In this document: piece by piece, positions 17,120 through 24,890 of the stretch
Position numbering within the stretch: position 1 is the first letter of the stretch
Layout of the letters: the number at the start of each line of letters is the position of its first letter
Position numbers and translations under genes: made by a program
The notes under the pieces: model-generated
Told to the model about the DNA's origin: nothing
Seen by the model: only the letters and a program-made list of their open reading frames with translations
Database searches by the model: none
Assembly (NCBI GenBank): GCA_963815185.1
Contig: CAWFGC010000009.1
Span: 1 to 64,000, forward strand
Length of the DNA: 64,000 bases
Reading direction: 5' to 3'
Source of the DNA: SHZL01 sp963815185
GTDB lineage: Bacteria > Pseudomonadota > Gammaproteobacteria > Xanthomonadales > SZUA-36

Positions 17120-17132
17120 TGTATCCGGCTCC
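17096..17132. repeat. REP-like hairpin at the end of the nucleotidyltransferase gene
   Basis: GAGGCCGGATAC and GTATCCGGCTCC form inverted arms around a 13-base loop that contains the gene's stop codon. It probably acts as a transcription terminator or REP element. Confidence 0.65.
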
Positions 17133-17136
17133 TTTT

Positions 17137-17587
17137 GGGTACTGCCGGGCGGCGATGAATAACGCTTCGTTATCGGGAATTGAGAACCCCCCTTGCCACA
17201 ATCCCCTCGAGGACGATTTCCAACTGCGATCCGGGCCCGCGGCTGCGGCTGGTCGGTGAACTGGCCGCCGTTTGCCTGGCCGAGGTTGAGTGGCTGAAGA
17301 AAGTGCAGCGCACGAAAATCGAATTGACGCAGGAGATAGAGAACCCGGACAAAATTATGGTGCAGGCCGGGCTGGAGGTGTAGTTCAACAAAAAAGGGCC
17401 GGATACAGTTTTCGGAGGGCACTCTTATACAACTCGTTTGATTCGGATATTTGACCTTACGTCGTCTCCTTGTTTCATAGAAAGGAAATCTCTTACAGCG
17501 GTCCGGGTGTTCTGCCGCTGGAGGCGGAGCTACAACTAATCCAGATTGAACCTGGATGCTCACCAAAATCCTTTGATTGAATATACA
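17137..17587. other. Gene-poor spacer with degenerate frame and REP half-site
   Basis: About 450 bp. A short frame at 17180-17383 (LRLVGELAAVCLAEVEWLKKVQ...) could be a gene fragment, but I cannot assign it. A REP-like half-site GGGCCGGATAC lies at 17396-17406. Nothing else is supported. Confidence 0.35.
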
Positions 17588-17602
17588 TACCCCAATGGGG
17601 TA
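17588..17602 (+). promoter_or_regulatory. Palindromic operator upstream of TA operon
   Basis: TACCCCAATGGGGTA is a near-perfect 15-bp palindrome ending 8 bp before the toxin ATG. It is the expected binding site of the HTH antitoxin (autorepression) and resembles the TACCCA-ATGGGCA boxes at 13198-13243. Confidence 0.6.
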
Positions 17603-17610
17603 GTATCTCC

Positions 17611-17955
17611 ATGGTATTCATCGAGACGTCTGTTTTCACTCGCCAAATCGGAAATCTGATTTCTGAAGATAGCTACTTGGAATTGCAAAATTGGATCGCG
17701 GAGTTGCCAACCCGGGGTAGTTTGATCCAGGGTAGCAGTGGTTGTCGAAAACTGCGCTGGAAAACGTCCGGTCGAGGTAAGCGCGGCGGTATTCGAGTGA
17801 TTTACTATTGGTTAAAGGAAAGTGATCAGATTCTTATGTTGTTCGCATATGCGAAATCGATGTCGGCTGACCTGACTCAGATACAGGTCAGGCAGTTGGG
17901 AGATCTCGTGAAACAGGAAATTCGGAGCGTTCGAAATGAAAGATCGACTTTTTGA
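17611..17955 (+). CDS. RelE/HigB-like toxin of a NadS-type module
   Basis: A 114-residue RelE/ParE-fold protein: FIETSVFTRQIGNLISEDSYLELQ at the N-terminus, GCRKLRWKTSGRGKRGGIRVIYYW in the centre, ILMLFAYAKSMSADLT as the last strand. The central GxRKLRW...RGGxRxxY signature is typical of this family, predicted to cleave mRNA at the ribosome. The stop overlaps the antitoxin gene by 20 bp. Confidence 0.82.
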   Translation: MVFIETSVFTRQIGNLISEDSYLELQNWIAELPTRGSLIQGSSGCRKLRWKTSGRGKRGGIRVIYYWLKESDQILMLFAYAKSMSADLTQIQVRQLGDLVKQEIRSVRNERSTF

Positions 17956-18229
17956 TGAATTGATGAATTCTGTAAAGGAAGCAGGACAGATCCTGAGAGG
18001 AGCTCAGGAGCCGTCCAGAGCTTTTTTCATCGATGCCCTGGATGTTCGTCGTATCCGTGAAGACCTTGATCTGAGCCAACCTCAATTCGCGGCGCTGGTG
18101 CATGTAAGCGTGAAAACCCTGCGCAATTGGGAGCAGGGTGTGCGCAAGCCGGGCGGTGCGGCTGCGGCACTTTTGACCGCGATCAGGAATGACCCGAAAA
18201 ACGTGATCTCTGCGCTCAACGCCAACTAG
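17936..18229 (+). CDS. NadS-like HTH antitoxin
   Basis: 97 residues. The N-terminus LFDELMNSVKEAGQILRG and the HTH (VRRIREDLDLSQPQFAALVHVSVKTLRNWEQGVRKPGGAAAALL) match NadS-family antitoxins. It overlaps the toxin gene. The last codon AAC is followed by TAG, whose TA is the target dinucleotide of MITE copy 2. The insertion therefore left the reading frame and stop intact. Confidence 0.85.
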   Translation: MKDRLFDELMNSVKEAGQILRGAQEPSRAFFIDALDVRRIREDLDLSQPQFAALVHVSVKTLRNWEQGVRKPGGAAAALLTAIRNDPKNVISALNAN

Positions 18230-18391
18230 TGGCCTGTAACAGCCATATCGATAGTGCCTGGGCGCGCCTCGCCCACCGAGGCTGCGTTGCTCGTCGTCGC
18301 CATAGTGCCTACTATGCCTCCTCCTCGTGCCTTGCCTCGGCGCGCGATCCATCACCCAGATCACTGCCGATATGGCTGTTACAGGCCACTA
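18227..18391. mobile_element. MITE copy 2 (161 bp plus TA/TA, inverted)
   Basis: TA-GTGGCCTGTAACAGCCAT at the left and ATGGCTGTTACAGGCCAC-TA at the right. Its sequence is the reverse complement of copy 1. It inserted at the stop codon of the NadS-like gene. Confidence 0.88.
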
Positions 18392-18614
18392 GATGGAATT
18401 CAAGAAGACGCGCTGGATGAAGCTTTCCAGACACCCATCACATTTTTGCGCCTCAAAGCCCTATTTATTCGCCAAACGACTCATTATCCCGCCATAATAA
18501 TCCTTATATGGCGCAATAGAGTTTTTACTCTGACCCAAAAAAATAACCTAAAAAAATAGGGAAAATGTCCCCGAGGCTGTTGTTGCTGTTTCTGGGTCCA
18601 GGAGTCGTACAAAC
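18392..18614. other. Intergenic region
   Basis: About 220 bp, AT-rich in part, with an ACTCTGACCC box near 18526 related to the REP-associated boxes elsewhere. No gene seen. Confidence 0.4.
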
Positions 18615-18869
18615 ATGAGCGATAACCCAATCCTTATTCTTGATTTGCTATTCGTGGTGCTTTTCTGGGGCGCTACGGTCTGGCTGTTTGCCTACCGGAA
18701 CTCTCCGGAGGAACTCAATAAGAAAATTCCGCTGATTCCGCGCTACCGAAAACGCCGCCTGCACCCCCTCTTCAAGGATCGAAGAGAAATATTGGGGTTC
18801 GCATTCTGGCCGTTCCTGCTGGGCGCGATCTTTCTTATCTTGTTGGTGATTCATTTGATCAGAAGTTAA
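18615..18869 (+). CDS. Small inner-membrane protein, two helices
   Basis: 84 residues. Hydrophobic segments at about 6-26 (ILILDLLFVVLFWGATVWLF) and 60-82 (FAFWPFLLGAIFLILLVIHLI) flank a basic cytoplasmic loop (RYRKRRLHPLFKDRRE). No family recognised. An ATG with an intact short frame and clear membrane topology supports a real gene. Confidence 0.55.
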   Translation: MSDNPILILDLLFVVLFWGATVWLFAYRNSPEELNKKIPLIPRYRKRRLHPLFKDRREILGFAFWPFLLGAIFLILLVIHLIRS

Positions 18870-19085
18870 AAATATGTGGGATCAGCATCCAGGCCGGCGC
18901 GTTCATTTCGAACGTTGCGGCCTTTGACTCAACCCAGATCGAGATTTCCGATGTAAGTGTCGCCAGGACGCATGCCTTGCCGGTGTACGTGACGGGTGAG
19001 TTGAAATGTAAGTAAGCAGTATTTCGACTCAGATTGTTTCCAACTCAGTCACCGTTTTCTCACTGGGCGATATTGACCACCTTAA

Positions 19086-19805
19086 TCATGTGGCCACCCC
19101 TGCCGAATTAACGATGCCGAACGCGCGCACCGGAAAGGTCCCGAATGCTTTGACCTTGACCGGCGCCGCGAAGAACCTGAAACCGGCATCGGGAAGTCGA
19201 TCGAGCCTGCACATGTGCTCCACGATCGGAATGTCGCGCGCGAGCAGGGTCGAATGCACCGGCCGCCGCCCGTCGCCGGTATCGTCGATGTTGTAGGAGT
19301 CGATGCCGACCAGCACGGCGCCGCGAGCGGCGAGATCCTGTGCGGCTTCCTCTGTCAGGAAGGGATGACCTTCGAAGTATTGGTCGGTCCGCCAGTGCCG
19401 GTCCCAGCCGGTGTGCACCAGCACCGCCTTGCCTGTGACTTCGAGATCCGCGAATAGCGCGGCGTCGATCGCGCGGCCTGCGTGTTCAACCCGAACCACC
19501 ACGGCATCGAGATCGGCCAGCGATGACAACGGCAACTGCGACAGATCCTTGCCCTGCGCGTAACGGTGAAACGGGCTGTCGACATAGGTGCCGGTGTTGG
19601 CGACCATTTCGATCTTGCCGATGTGAAACTCGGTGCCTTCGCTGTAGTGACTGCGTGAAGCTTCGCGGCTCAGGTAGTCGCAGATGATCGGCGCCGGCAA
19701 GCCCTTGTACGTGACCATACCCGCTTCGACGGTGTGGCTGACATCGATGAGCCGGTGGGGTTGATCAATTGTTTTTGCACTTTTGCGTTCTGCATGTGAT
19801 TGCAT
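19086..19805 (-). CDS. Cyclase-family (kynurenine formamidase-like) metal hydrolase
   Basis: 239 residues. Family features: LIDVSHTVEAGMVTYKG at the N-terminus, VANTGTYVDSPFHRYAQG in the middle, VLVHTGWD, VGIDSYNIDD, and HSTLLARDIPIVEHM at the C-terminus. Cyclase-family proteins bind a divalent metal through HxGTHxDxPxH and hydrolyse amide or cyclic substrates. Here the first two histidines of that motif are N and Y, with D and the last H kept. That places it in a variant subgroup whose substrate I cannot predict. It stands alone in orientation next to a methyltransferase gene. Confidence 0.75.
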   Translation of the reverse strand: MQSHAERKSAKTIDQPHRLIDVSHTVEAGMVTYKGLPAPIICDYLSREASRSHYSEGTEFHIGKIEMVANTGTYVDSPFHRYAQGKDLSQLPLSSLADLDAVVVRVEHAGRAIDAALFADLEVTGKAVLVHTGWDRHWRTDQYFEGHPFLTEEAAQDLAARGAVLVGIDSYNIDDTGDGRRPVHSTLLARDIPIVEHMCRLDRLPDAGFRFFAAPVKVKAFGTFPVRAFGIVNSAGVAT

Positions 19806-19873
19806 TCAGATTAGCCTCCTGCTACGCAGGAATGACGGGTTCTTTCGCTGACCGGCTTCGTTGCATCGAACGC

Positions 19874-20693
19874 CTAGCCCGGCACCCGCCCTTCCGCCCA
19901 GTTGATTACATACCACAGAGCCGCGTCCGGCAAACCTCGGAAAGCCCGGAAGTTGACCATCGCCGCATCGTATTCAGCCGCGGAGATTTCGCCGCCGGCG
20001 AGCACCGTCCCGCGCGCGCCTTCCAGCACCCCGATCAGGTTGTCTACCACCCCGTGAAATGCTTCCGAACCGGCACAGGCGCCGTAGAATAGCTGGGTGA
20101 TGCGGCTCGGCCGGGCACCGGCCTGGTAGAGCAGGGCGGCCAGTTTGCGGCCAACCAGGGGATCGGTTCCAATCTGCCGGTAGGAGCGGTAGTAAGCTTC
20201 CCAGGCCGCCATCAGTCCTTCCGGCTCCGGCCAGAAGCGCATCAATTCGTGGTCATCGTCCGCCAGCACGATGCGGCCGCCGGGTCTGACGGCTGCCACC
20301 ATGGCCCGGACAACGGCTGCGGGGTCCGGAACATGCTCCAGCAGGAAACGCGTATGGGCCAGATCGAATCGGCCTTTTTCGCCTGCCTTTAGCGGCGGGT
20401 CGGTGGCGTCACCGATGCGAAAATCCACGGCGCAGCCGCCTTCGCCCTGGGCTAGCTTCAGAGCCGCCTCCACCTGTTCCGGATTGCGTTCCACACCAAT
20501 GACGCGTGAGGTTGCTGGAAGCTGCTCGGCGATCAACCGGGTGAACAGGCCGGTGCCTGCCCCCATGTCCAGCACCAGAGCCTTCGCTGCCCAGGTCCAA
20601 TGCATCGAGACAGCGCGCATTGATCAGCGTGTTCATCAGCGCCAGGCGCTGCCGCTCGGTCTCGGAACTTCCGTGGATGTATTTTTCGTTCAT
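19874..20693 (-). CDS. SAM-dependent methyltransferase (one apparent frame break)
   Basis: From the ATG at 20693 (MNEKYIHGSSETERQRLALMN) the frame shifts by +1 at a GGG run near 20591. It then continues ALVLDMGAGTGLFTRLI, the SAM-binding motif I, followed by VIGVERNPEQ, DATDPP, FLLEHVPDP and RPGGRIVLADDD. The total is about 272 residues. It is a class I methyltransferase resembling UbiE/MenG-like small-molecule enzymes, with an unknown substrate. The shift is probably a sequence error. Confidence 0.75.
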
Positions 20694-20803
20694 CTGATTG
20701 CGTGCACAGATTACCTGATTTCATTGCTGTAATGGGTCGGCTGCAATTTCGAGTAATATATCCGGCAACTTTTCCGTACACGCCGTTACCCGGAGAAAAC
20801 CCC

Positions 20804-21712
20804 ATGTTTCGAATTGCTCTGTGCTTAAGCTGCTTGCTGTGCGCCACCGCCTCGGCGGACGTCAGCATTCATGGCACCCTTTCACCCGGGCTCAAAGGCG
20901 GGATCGACCGCCAAGCGATTTACCTCAAAGCGGATCAAATGCGAATCGACCTGCTGCCGGCGCCCACGCATGACGGCGCAAACGAAGACAGCCCGGCCAG
21001 CAGTATCTTGATCCGGTTTTCCGGTCAACCGGCGGGAATGTTATTCATCAACCACGAGACAAACCGCATTCAAATGCTTTCCTCGCTGCGCGCGATCAAC
21101 GTCCCACAATCCGCGAACGGCGTTTCTGATCCCTCCGCCAACCCCGTGCGCGTGGAAAAGCGGGCCGAAACCCGGCAAATCCTCGGATATGCCGCCCAGC
21201 GCTATGATTTCGCGTTCTCAGGCAACGTCGACCCCCTGGTCCTGCTGGGCCAACAGTTGCCGGCGGGCATTGCCGGCCTGATCAACATCAAACTGCAGGT
21301 TAGCGGTTCGTCCTGGGTCGTTCCCGGTATGGCGGGCGCCAGCGAACTGGCCGGTTTCTTCGCCCAACTCGCTCAACGCCAGCTTACGTTAGGCATGCTC
21401 GGCCCAACCTCGCCGGAAGCGGCGCAGGATTTGTCGTTGTTATCCCCCGCACTTTCAAGTGCGCTGACCGAGGTGCTGGCGCAGATTACCCGGGAAGGGT
21501 TTCCGTTGCTGACACAGACACAGTCCAACATGAAAGTGGATATGGAAGGCGCCATGGCGGACCTGATTCAGGGCACCCTGGAATCGATGGGTATGGGTGG
21601 CCAACACAGCACCGAGTCAGCGTTCACGGCTGTTGATAACGAGAGCCTGGCGCCGGAACTCTTCTATAACGGCGGATTGCCCAAAGGCTACTCACTGAAC
21701 ACTCCCCAGTAG
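20804..21712 (+). CDS. Secreted/periplasmic hypothetical protein (302 aa)
   Basis: The ATG at 20804 follows GGAGAAAACCCC and begins a signal peptide, MFRIALCLSCLLCATASA, with a cleavage site after ASA. The mature part (SIHGTLSPGLKGG, YLKADQMRIDLL, GMLFINHETNRIQML) has the alternating strands of a periplasmic lipid- or ligand-binding fold, similar in flavour to DUF4412 proteins. The upstream in-frame start at 20702 would bury the signal peptide. Role unknown. Confidence 0.65.
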   Translation: MFRIALCLSCLLCATASADVSIHGTLSPGLKGGIDRQAIYLKADQMRIDLLPAPTHDGANEDSPASSILIRFSGQPAGMLFINHETNRIQMLSSLRAINVPQSANGVSDPSANPVRVEKRAETRQILGYAAQRYDFAFSGNVDPLVLLGQQLPAGIAGLINIKLQVSGSSWVVPGMAGASELAGFFAQLAQRQLTLGMLGPTSPEAAQDLSLLSPALSSALTEVLAQITREGFPLLTQTQSNMKVDMEGAMADLIQGTLESMGMGGQHSTESAFTAVDNESLAPELFYNGGLPKGYSLNTPQ

Positions 21713-21770
21713 GATTAGCCAATAATACGTAACCTCCTGCGTGGTAGGCGCCTATTCGACGCGCAGGCGC

Positions 21771-22205
21771 TTACTTGCTTTTTGCCTTTGCCGCCTTGAC
21801 CTGTTCCTTCAGCTTGGCCACATCGTCCTTCGTGACCGGATAGAAATCTCCCAGTCCGCAGGAATTCCTCGGCGAGAACCCGAAACCCATATTTTGCAGC
21901 ACCGTGATGATGTCGACGTTGCAGAGCCGGTTCAGGGAGGTGCGGTACATGAACGGGTTATTGGTTCTGCCCAGGCCCGCGCAGCGATACGGCAGGTGGT
22001 TGCGATAGATATCCCCGCCTTTCATGTAGAACAGGATGTTGCGCTCGTCGACCACTGAGGTATGGTCGATTCGAATCAGGTCTACACAATGCACGGGTGG
22101 ACCGGATACGAGGTCCAGCGATTTATCCATGGCTTTTTCATCAGCCGCCAGCGGTGTGGCCAAACCCAGGCAAACCGCCAACAGGCATACGTTTTTGACG
22201 TTCAT
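21771..22205 (-). CDS. DUF6491-like exported protein, paralogue A
   Basis: 144 residues with a signal peptide (MNVKNVCLLAVCLGLATPLAA). The mature part has CVDLIRIDHTSVVDERNILFYMKGGDIYRNHLPYRC, then NRLCNVDIITV and NSCGLGDFYPVT, with four conserved cysteines. This matches the DUF6491 family of small exported proteins. It is about two-thirds identical by eye to the gene immediately upstream (22306-22731), so the pair is a tandem duplication. The ATG has GGAG upstream. Function unknown. Confidence 0.75.
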   Translation of the reverse strand: MNVKNVCLLAVCLGLATPLAADEKAMDKSLDLVSGPPVHCVDLIRIDHTSVVDERNILFYMKGGDIYRNHLPYRCAGLGRTNNPFMYRTSLNRLCNVDIITVLQNMGFGFSPRNSCGLGDFYPVTKDDVAKLKEQVKAAKAKSK

Positions 22206-22225
22206 TTTCCATCTCCATTACCAAA

Positions 22226-22269
22226 AGGGGGGCCGGATACCTTTTCCAGATTGTGTATCCGGGCCCGTT
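22226..22269. repeat. REP-like hairpin between the DUF6491 paralogues
   Basis: GGGGGGCCGGATAC and GTATCCGGGCCC face each other across a 14-base loop, the same arms as at 17096-17132. It could stabilise or terminate the upstream transcript. Confidence 0.65.
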
Positions 22270-22305
22270 AACAGACCGGGGTGGCCAAGCGAAGCTTTCA
22301 GGTGT

Positions 22306-22731
22306 TTAACCCTTCTTCGCCGCCTTTACCCGCTCCTTCAGCTTGCTCACATCGTCCTTCGTCACCGGGTAGAAATGCCCCAGTCCACAAGAATTCCGCG
22401 GTGAGAATCCGAAGCCGATATTGTCCAGAACGGTGATGATATCCACGTTGCACAACTGATTCAGCGAGGTGCGATACATGAAGGTGTCATTGATCTTGAG
22501 ACCGGAACAGGGATACGGCAGATAGTTGCGAAAGATCTTTCCGCCATTCATGTAAAACAGGATGTTCTGATCGTCGATCACATCGGTGTGGTCAATGCGG
22601 CTCAGACTGACACATTGCTCCGGCGGGCCGGAAACCAGGTCGAGCTTCGGATCCATGGCTTTTTCTTCAGCCGCCAGTGGTGCCGCCAAACCCAGACAAA
22701 CCGCCAGTGCGCATAGTTTCTGAACATTCAT
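22306..22731 (-). CDS. DUF6491-like exported protein, paralogue B
   Basis: 141 residues from the ATG at 22731, with AAGGAG seven bases before it; a TTG two codons earlier is less likely. It has a signal peptide (NVQKLCALAVCLGLAAPLAA) and the same cysteine-bearing core as its neighbour: CVSLSRIDHTDVIDDQNILFYM, QLCNVDIITV, NSCGLGHFYPVT. Both genes keep intact signal peptides and cysteines, which suggests both are functional. Confidence 0.75.
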   Translation of the reverse strand: MNVQKLCALAVCLGLAAPLAAEEKAMDPKLDLVSGPPEQCVSLSRIDHTDVIDDQNILFYMNGGKIFRNYLPYPCSGLKINDTFMYRTSLNQLCNVDIITVLDNIGFGFSPRNSCGLGHFYPVTKDDVSKLKERVKAAKKG

Positions 22732-22842
22732 TTCCAATCTCCTTTAAAAGTGTGAAAGATGCGTGTCCATGCCTTTGCCATGCCTTCGCTGGCAGTGCCT
22801 GCTTGATCAAAACTGAGCACCATCCCGGTCGTTCCTGTTGCC

Positions 22843-23256
22843 TCAGTGATGTTCCCGGTCTTTACCCTTGTCTCGATCCTTGTGCCCGCCCCTGCCTCGA
22901 TTCCTTTCGTCCTTGTCATGGTGATATTTCTGCGCCAGCCCCGGCGGCAGTCTGCGTGCGTCATAGGTCCGCCAATGCTTGTTCAAATCATGACTGTAAT
23001 ACCAGCGGCCTCTGTGGTGGCGGTAATAATTGTCATGGTAGAAATAGTGATTTGGCAGATCCAGGATCACGTAAACGCCCAGGTTGGCATCGTAGCGGAG
23101 GTCGTGCCCGCGGTACTCCTGATGGTAACCGGGTGCCGGGGCGCGCGGTGGTGGATAGGTTTCACCGCGGTGAGCGGGGTAAGCGACGCAGCCTGTAACC
23201 GCCAGAACGGCACAGACCGCAGTTGTCATCCGCAAAATAGCGCTCAACGTGCTCAT
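22843..23256 (-). CDS. Predicted lipoprotein with charged His/Arg-rich tail
   Basis: The ATG at 23256 is preceded by AGGAGG at an ideal distance. A signal sequence ends in a lipobox, AVLAVTGC. The mature protein is rich in Tyr, His and Pro (YHQEYRGHDLRYDANLGVYVILDLPNHYFYHDNYYR) and ends in a Lys/Arg/Asp-rich tail (KDRDKGKDREHH). Small envelope lipoproteins of this composition are common in proteobacteria. No function assigned. Confidence 0.65.
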   Translation of the reverse strand: MSTLSAILRMTTAVCAVLAVTGCVAYPAHRGETYPPPRAPAPGYHQEYRGHDLRYDANLGVYVILDLPNHYFYHDNYYRHHRGRWYYSHDLNKHWRTYDARRLPPGLAQKYHHDKDERNRGRGGHKDRDKGKDREHH

Positions 23257-23515
23257 GATCATCCTCCTGTTCGTCGATCTTCTGCACAAAGACATGCGAA
23301 CACGCATAGGTTACGCCTTTGGACAAGAATCCGGATTCAAGGTTTAATCGAAAAAGAGGAAAATTCAGCGGGTAATGCGCGCCGCGGCGTGGCGATTCAA
23401 TCCAGCCCCGCAGCCAATTTGTCCTTTTTGCGCTGGCTGCTGAGCACTGTTGGTATCAATACGATCCCCGCGGCGGTAGACTGGCCGCACGCCTATAAGC
23501 GGAGGGCCTGCAAGC

Positions 23516-23962
23516 GTGATTCGTTCCAATAGCGCATGGTCTGCGCAGGAGATAGCCAGTTTTCTGAGCCGGCAGCTTATCCCGATCCGCCTTGCCTGCC
23601 TGACGCCCAAAGGCAGCCCCATCGTGTGTTCTCTTTGGTACCACCATGACGACGGCGCGCTGTGGTGTGCCACGCAGAAAACCGCGAAAGTAGTGAGCTA
23701 CCTCCAGCAACAGCCTATTTGTGGATTCGAAATTGCGCCCGAAGCGATGCCTTACAAAGGCGTGCGCGGGCAGGGTAAGGCGACGCTGCTGCCGCAGCGC
23801 GGCCTGGATGTGCTGGAGCAGCTGATCGACCGCTACGTCGGCAACCGGGACTCGGATTTCGCCCGCTGGTTGATCAAACGTGGCAGCAAGGAAGTGGCCA
23901 TCAGGATCGATCCCATGTGGCTGACGTCCTGGGACTTCTCGCCGCGTATGAAGCCCACATAA
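23516..23962 (+). CDS. Pyridoxamine 5'-phosphate oxidase-family flavin-binding protein
   Basis: 148 residues from a GTG. LIPIRLACLTPKGSPIVCSLWYHHDDGALWCATQKTAKVVSYL is the split-barrel FMN-binding opening of the PNPOx-like family, followed by VRGQGKATLL and a conserved C-terminal W-T-S-W-D. Members reduce or oxidise small molecules, or bind FMN or F420. The exact substrate is unclear. Confidence 0.72.
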   Translation: MIRSNSAWSAQEIASFLSRQLIPIRLACLTPKGSPIVCSLWYHHDDGALWCATQKTAKVVSYLQQQPICGFEIAPEAMPYKGVRGQGKATLLPQRGLDVLEQLIDRYVGNRDSDFARWLIKRGSKEVAIRIDPMWLTSWDFSPRMKPT

Positions 23963-24018
23963 AGGTGTCTCGCTTCCCTGTTCCCGCCTACGCGTTACGG
24001 CATTACGGGGGCATCGAT

Positions 24019-24444
24019 TCAGCCCAGCCAGGTCGCAATGTCCGCTTTCCTGGCAGCCTGCCTCAATCGCCTGTCCAGCGTGGCGATTGGCAGCCCCTCG
24101 CGCAGCGCCAGTTCCAGGTATGCGGCGTCATAGCTGCTGAGTCCATAGGCATTGGATAAAGCCCGTGTTCGTCCGAATGCCTGGTGCGCCGTTTGCGGAT
24201 CGACCTGCACAGGAAGGTTTTCCAGTTGCAGGATGAATCGCTCGACTTCACCGGCGCTCACATCACCGCGTTGTTGCGCTGCCAACAATACATTGGTCGC
24301 CTCGAGATGCCATAGGTTGGGAACCAGGGCTTCAGCATCGATCAGACTATTGAGGACATCCAGCGCATAGCGCTGATCCCTGGGACGGGCACTTTTCAGC
24401 AACCAGCGCATGGCTACCGAATTGTCCAGCACAAAAGCGGTCAT
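24019..24444 (-). CDS. vapC: VapC-type PIN-domain toxin
   Basis: 141 residues. PIN-domain acidic residues: D7 in AFVLDNSVAMRW, E in LWHLEATNVLLAA, D in SSYDAAYLELAL, and D in IATLDRRL. VapC toxins are Mg-dependent RNases that cut tRNA or rRNA. Its ATG overlaps the antitoxin stop (TCAT), confirming the operon. Confidence 0.87.
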   Translation of the reverse strand: MTAFVLDNSVAMRWLLKSARPRDQRYALDVLNSLIDAEALVPNLWHLEATNVLLAAQQRGDVSAGEVERFILQLENLPVQVDPQTAHQAFGRTRALSNAYGLSSYDAAYLELALREGLPIATLDRRLRQAARKADIATWLG

Positions 24445-24680
24445 TTGCGCCCGCTTTCCCTCCATTCCTTCAGTGTGTTGTCCGTTACCTCGGGCTTTCT
24501 GGCTTTGTTGATATTGGCAATGGCAATTTCCGTTTTCAGTCGATTACGCTTGCGGCTGGGGATGAGGTCCGCAATAGCCCTGCCACGATTGGTGATGGTA
24601 AAAGCCTCTCCCGCCTCCACCCGGCGGAGTATTTCCGGTAATTTGGTTTTGGCATCATAGGCGCCGATTTCTTCCAGCAT
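24441..24680 (-). CDS. vapB: Phd/YefM-type (VapB) antitoxin
   Basis: 79 residues. IGAYDAKTKLPEILRRVEAGEAFTITNRGRAIADLIP is the Phd/YefM DNA-binding fold, and the C-terminus (NTLKEWRESGRK) is the usual toxin-binding tail. It is first in the operon and overlaps vapC by 4 bp. A perfect palindrome lies 24 bp upstream. Confidence 0.87.
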   Translation of the reverse strand: MLEEIGAYDAKTKLPEILRRVEAGEAFTITNRGRAIADLIPSRKRNRLKTEIAIANINKARKPEVTDNTLKEWRESGRK

Positions 24681-24703
24681 GAGCTTCTCTCACAGCGATG
24701 GTT

Positions 24704-24723
24704 TAGACCAGTATACTGGTCTA
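24704..24723 (-). promoter_or_regulatory. Perfect 20-bp palindromic operator of vapBC
   Basis: TAGACCAGTATACTGGTCTA is an exact inverted repeat just upstream of the antitoxin ATG. It is the probable VapBC autoregulation site. Confidence 0.75.
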
Positions 24724-24890
24724 TTGCTGAGGCGCAAGTACGCCGGAAATAGCCGTGGTCCGCAGAGCAGTATGGCTGAATAGCTGTTTTAAAGATGTAG
24801 GAAAAATGCTTTCGCGCTCCTGTATTGAATCCATGTATTATTTACACCATCGAAACCCACCGACCGCCCGACCCGGTCGACTGATTTCCC

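Noticed and set aside
11502..18229. Integron cassette array
   Set aside because: TA modules are typical cassette cargo, but no attC-like inverted sites separate them, and the repeats present are REP- and MITE-like.
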